Both the position numbers and the translations under genes were made by a program. Below are positions 63,562 through 64,000 of a stretch of DNA of 64,000 nucleotides, in pieces. The notes under the pieces were generated by a model. That model was not told the origin of the DNA, searched no databases, and saw only the letters and a list, made by a program, of their open reading frames with translations. How positions within the stretch are numbered: the stretch's first letter is position 1; each line of letters starts with the position of its first letter. Origin of the DNA: Salinihabitans flavidus (GTDB lineage: Bacteria; Pseudomonadota; Alphaproteobacteria; Rhodobacterales; Rhodobacteraceae); the NCBI RefSeq assembly GCF_900110425.1, contig NZ_FODS01000003.1:186001-250000 (forward strand), read 5' to 3'.

Positions 63562-64000
63562 CGCCAGCCGGCATAGGTATAGATGGCCAGCGCCACCCAT
63601 ATGAGCGGAAAGGCGATGCCGTGCCAGATGCCGAACGGCTCCGCGAAGATCAGTGTCGCACACAGAAATTGCAGCGTCGGGTTGAGATACTGCACCACCC
63701 CGACCGTCGCCATCCGCACCCGCCGCGCGGCAAAGCTGAACAGGATCAGTGGTGTCGCGGTCAGCGCGCCCGACAGCATCAAAAGCCCGCTGTCGCCCCA
63801 GTCCGCGCCAAAGCCGCCGCCGCCCTGCCCGTGGATCACCGCCAGCACCAGAAGGCCCACCGGCCCCAGAAGCCAGACCTCGCCCGTGACCGACACCACC
63901 GGGCCGAGATCGAGTCGCTTCTTGAACAGCCCGTAGGCCCCGAAGCTGAACGCGAGGCTCAGCGCGATCCAGGGCGCCACGCCGAGCCCCCATGTCAGGA
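63504..64000 (-). CDS. rarD: EamA-family transporter RarD, C-terminal part (partial)
   Basis: The last 165 or so residues of a DMT-superfamily protein that runs off the right edge. The visible part reads APWIALSLAFSFGAYGLFKK, RLDLGPVVSVTGEVWLLGPV, VGVVQYLNPTLQFLCATLIF and IWHGIAFPLIWVALAIYTYA, matching the RarD (chloramphenicol-sensitive) subgroup with about five helices. The tail after the last helix overlaps the LOG gene 3' end. Confidence 0.87.
   Translation of the reverse strand, partial: LTWGLGVAPWIALSLAFSFGAYGLFKKRLDLGPVVSVTGEVWLLGPVGLLVLAVIHGQGGGGFGADWGDSGLLMLSGALTATPLILFSFAARRVRMATVGVVQYLNPTLQFLCATLIFAEPFGIWHGIAFPLIWVALAIYTYAGWRQDRAAARAASSVSTSAAT

Overview
The window looks like about 64 kb of chromosome from an alphaproteobacterium of the family Rhodobacteraceae (Rhodobacter/roseobacter group). 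The base composition is high in G+C. The nifR3-ntrBC-ntrYX-trkAH-hfq-hflX order is typical of alphaproteobacteria, and the operon opening with nifR3 is the one known from Rhodobacter. Other family markers are a zeta-type F1-ATPase inhibitor, a split cobalamin methionine synthase, an Asp-type HemB, a fused IspDF and two family-typical intergenic repeats. There is no prophage, insertion sequence, CRISPR array, rRNA or intact tRNA. Nearly everything is housekeeping or metabolic, so most of the novelty lies in regulation and in the intergenic DNA.

Layout. 1-3750: start of RNase E behind a long structured leader, then the DctBD dicarboxylate two-component system. 3787-5538: purQ, purS and purC (minus strand). 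5697-10026: zeta inhibitor, homocysteine methyltransferase, a LexA-box-bearing radical SAM gene, a corrinoid protein and a DUF1638 protein; the methyltransferase and corrinoid protein resemble two parts of the three-part methionine synthase of this family. 10073-16870: XRE/cupin regulator, then an overlapping operon of acyl-CoA ligase, DsbA-like protein, K+ channel and MFS exporter, followed by a TPR protein and a GST. 16936-22729: mfd, a Suf-linked membrane protein, hemB and a YSC84 lipoprotein. 22781-27399: a hydroxyisobutyrate-dehydrogenase-like enzyme, penicillin acylase and a cation/proton antiporter. 27386-39745: hflX, hfq, trkH, trkA, ntrX, ntrY, ntrC, ntrB and nifR3/dusB (all minus), with one small lipoprotein gene on the other strand. 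39905-44684: ispDF-pgpA-cinA, a COQ10-like gene, hpt, a small membrane protein and two c-type cytochromes. 44860-51730: a tightly overlapped thiamine operon (thiD-thiO-thiS-thiG-thiE-thiF-thiY-thiZ-thiX) under a TPP riboswitch. 51779-56598: a DUF6544-like protein, a DMT transporter in unusually long non-coding flanks, and ruvCAB. 56928-64000: a DUF1127 protein, a HupE/DUF4198 divergent pair, psuG, a DUF502 protein, an acidic LysM protein, a LOG-family protein and the C-terminal part of RarD.

The most notable signals are as follows. An 11-bp iterated repeat (core CGTCGGTAT) occurs three times, each in a convergent intergenic region and on the sense strand just after a gene. A sequence matching the 5' half of a cobalamin riboswitch, with no B12 box, abuts one of those repeats. 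All three AAA+ response regulators (DctD, NtrC, NtrX) lack the sigma-54 contact motif GAFTGA, and DctD also lacks a normal Walker B. A perfect alphaproteobacterial LexA box lies in front of the radical SAM gene. The RNase E leader is long and structured. The ThiF protein carries a rhodanese tail and has no zinc cysteines.
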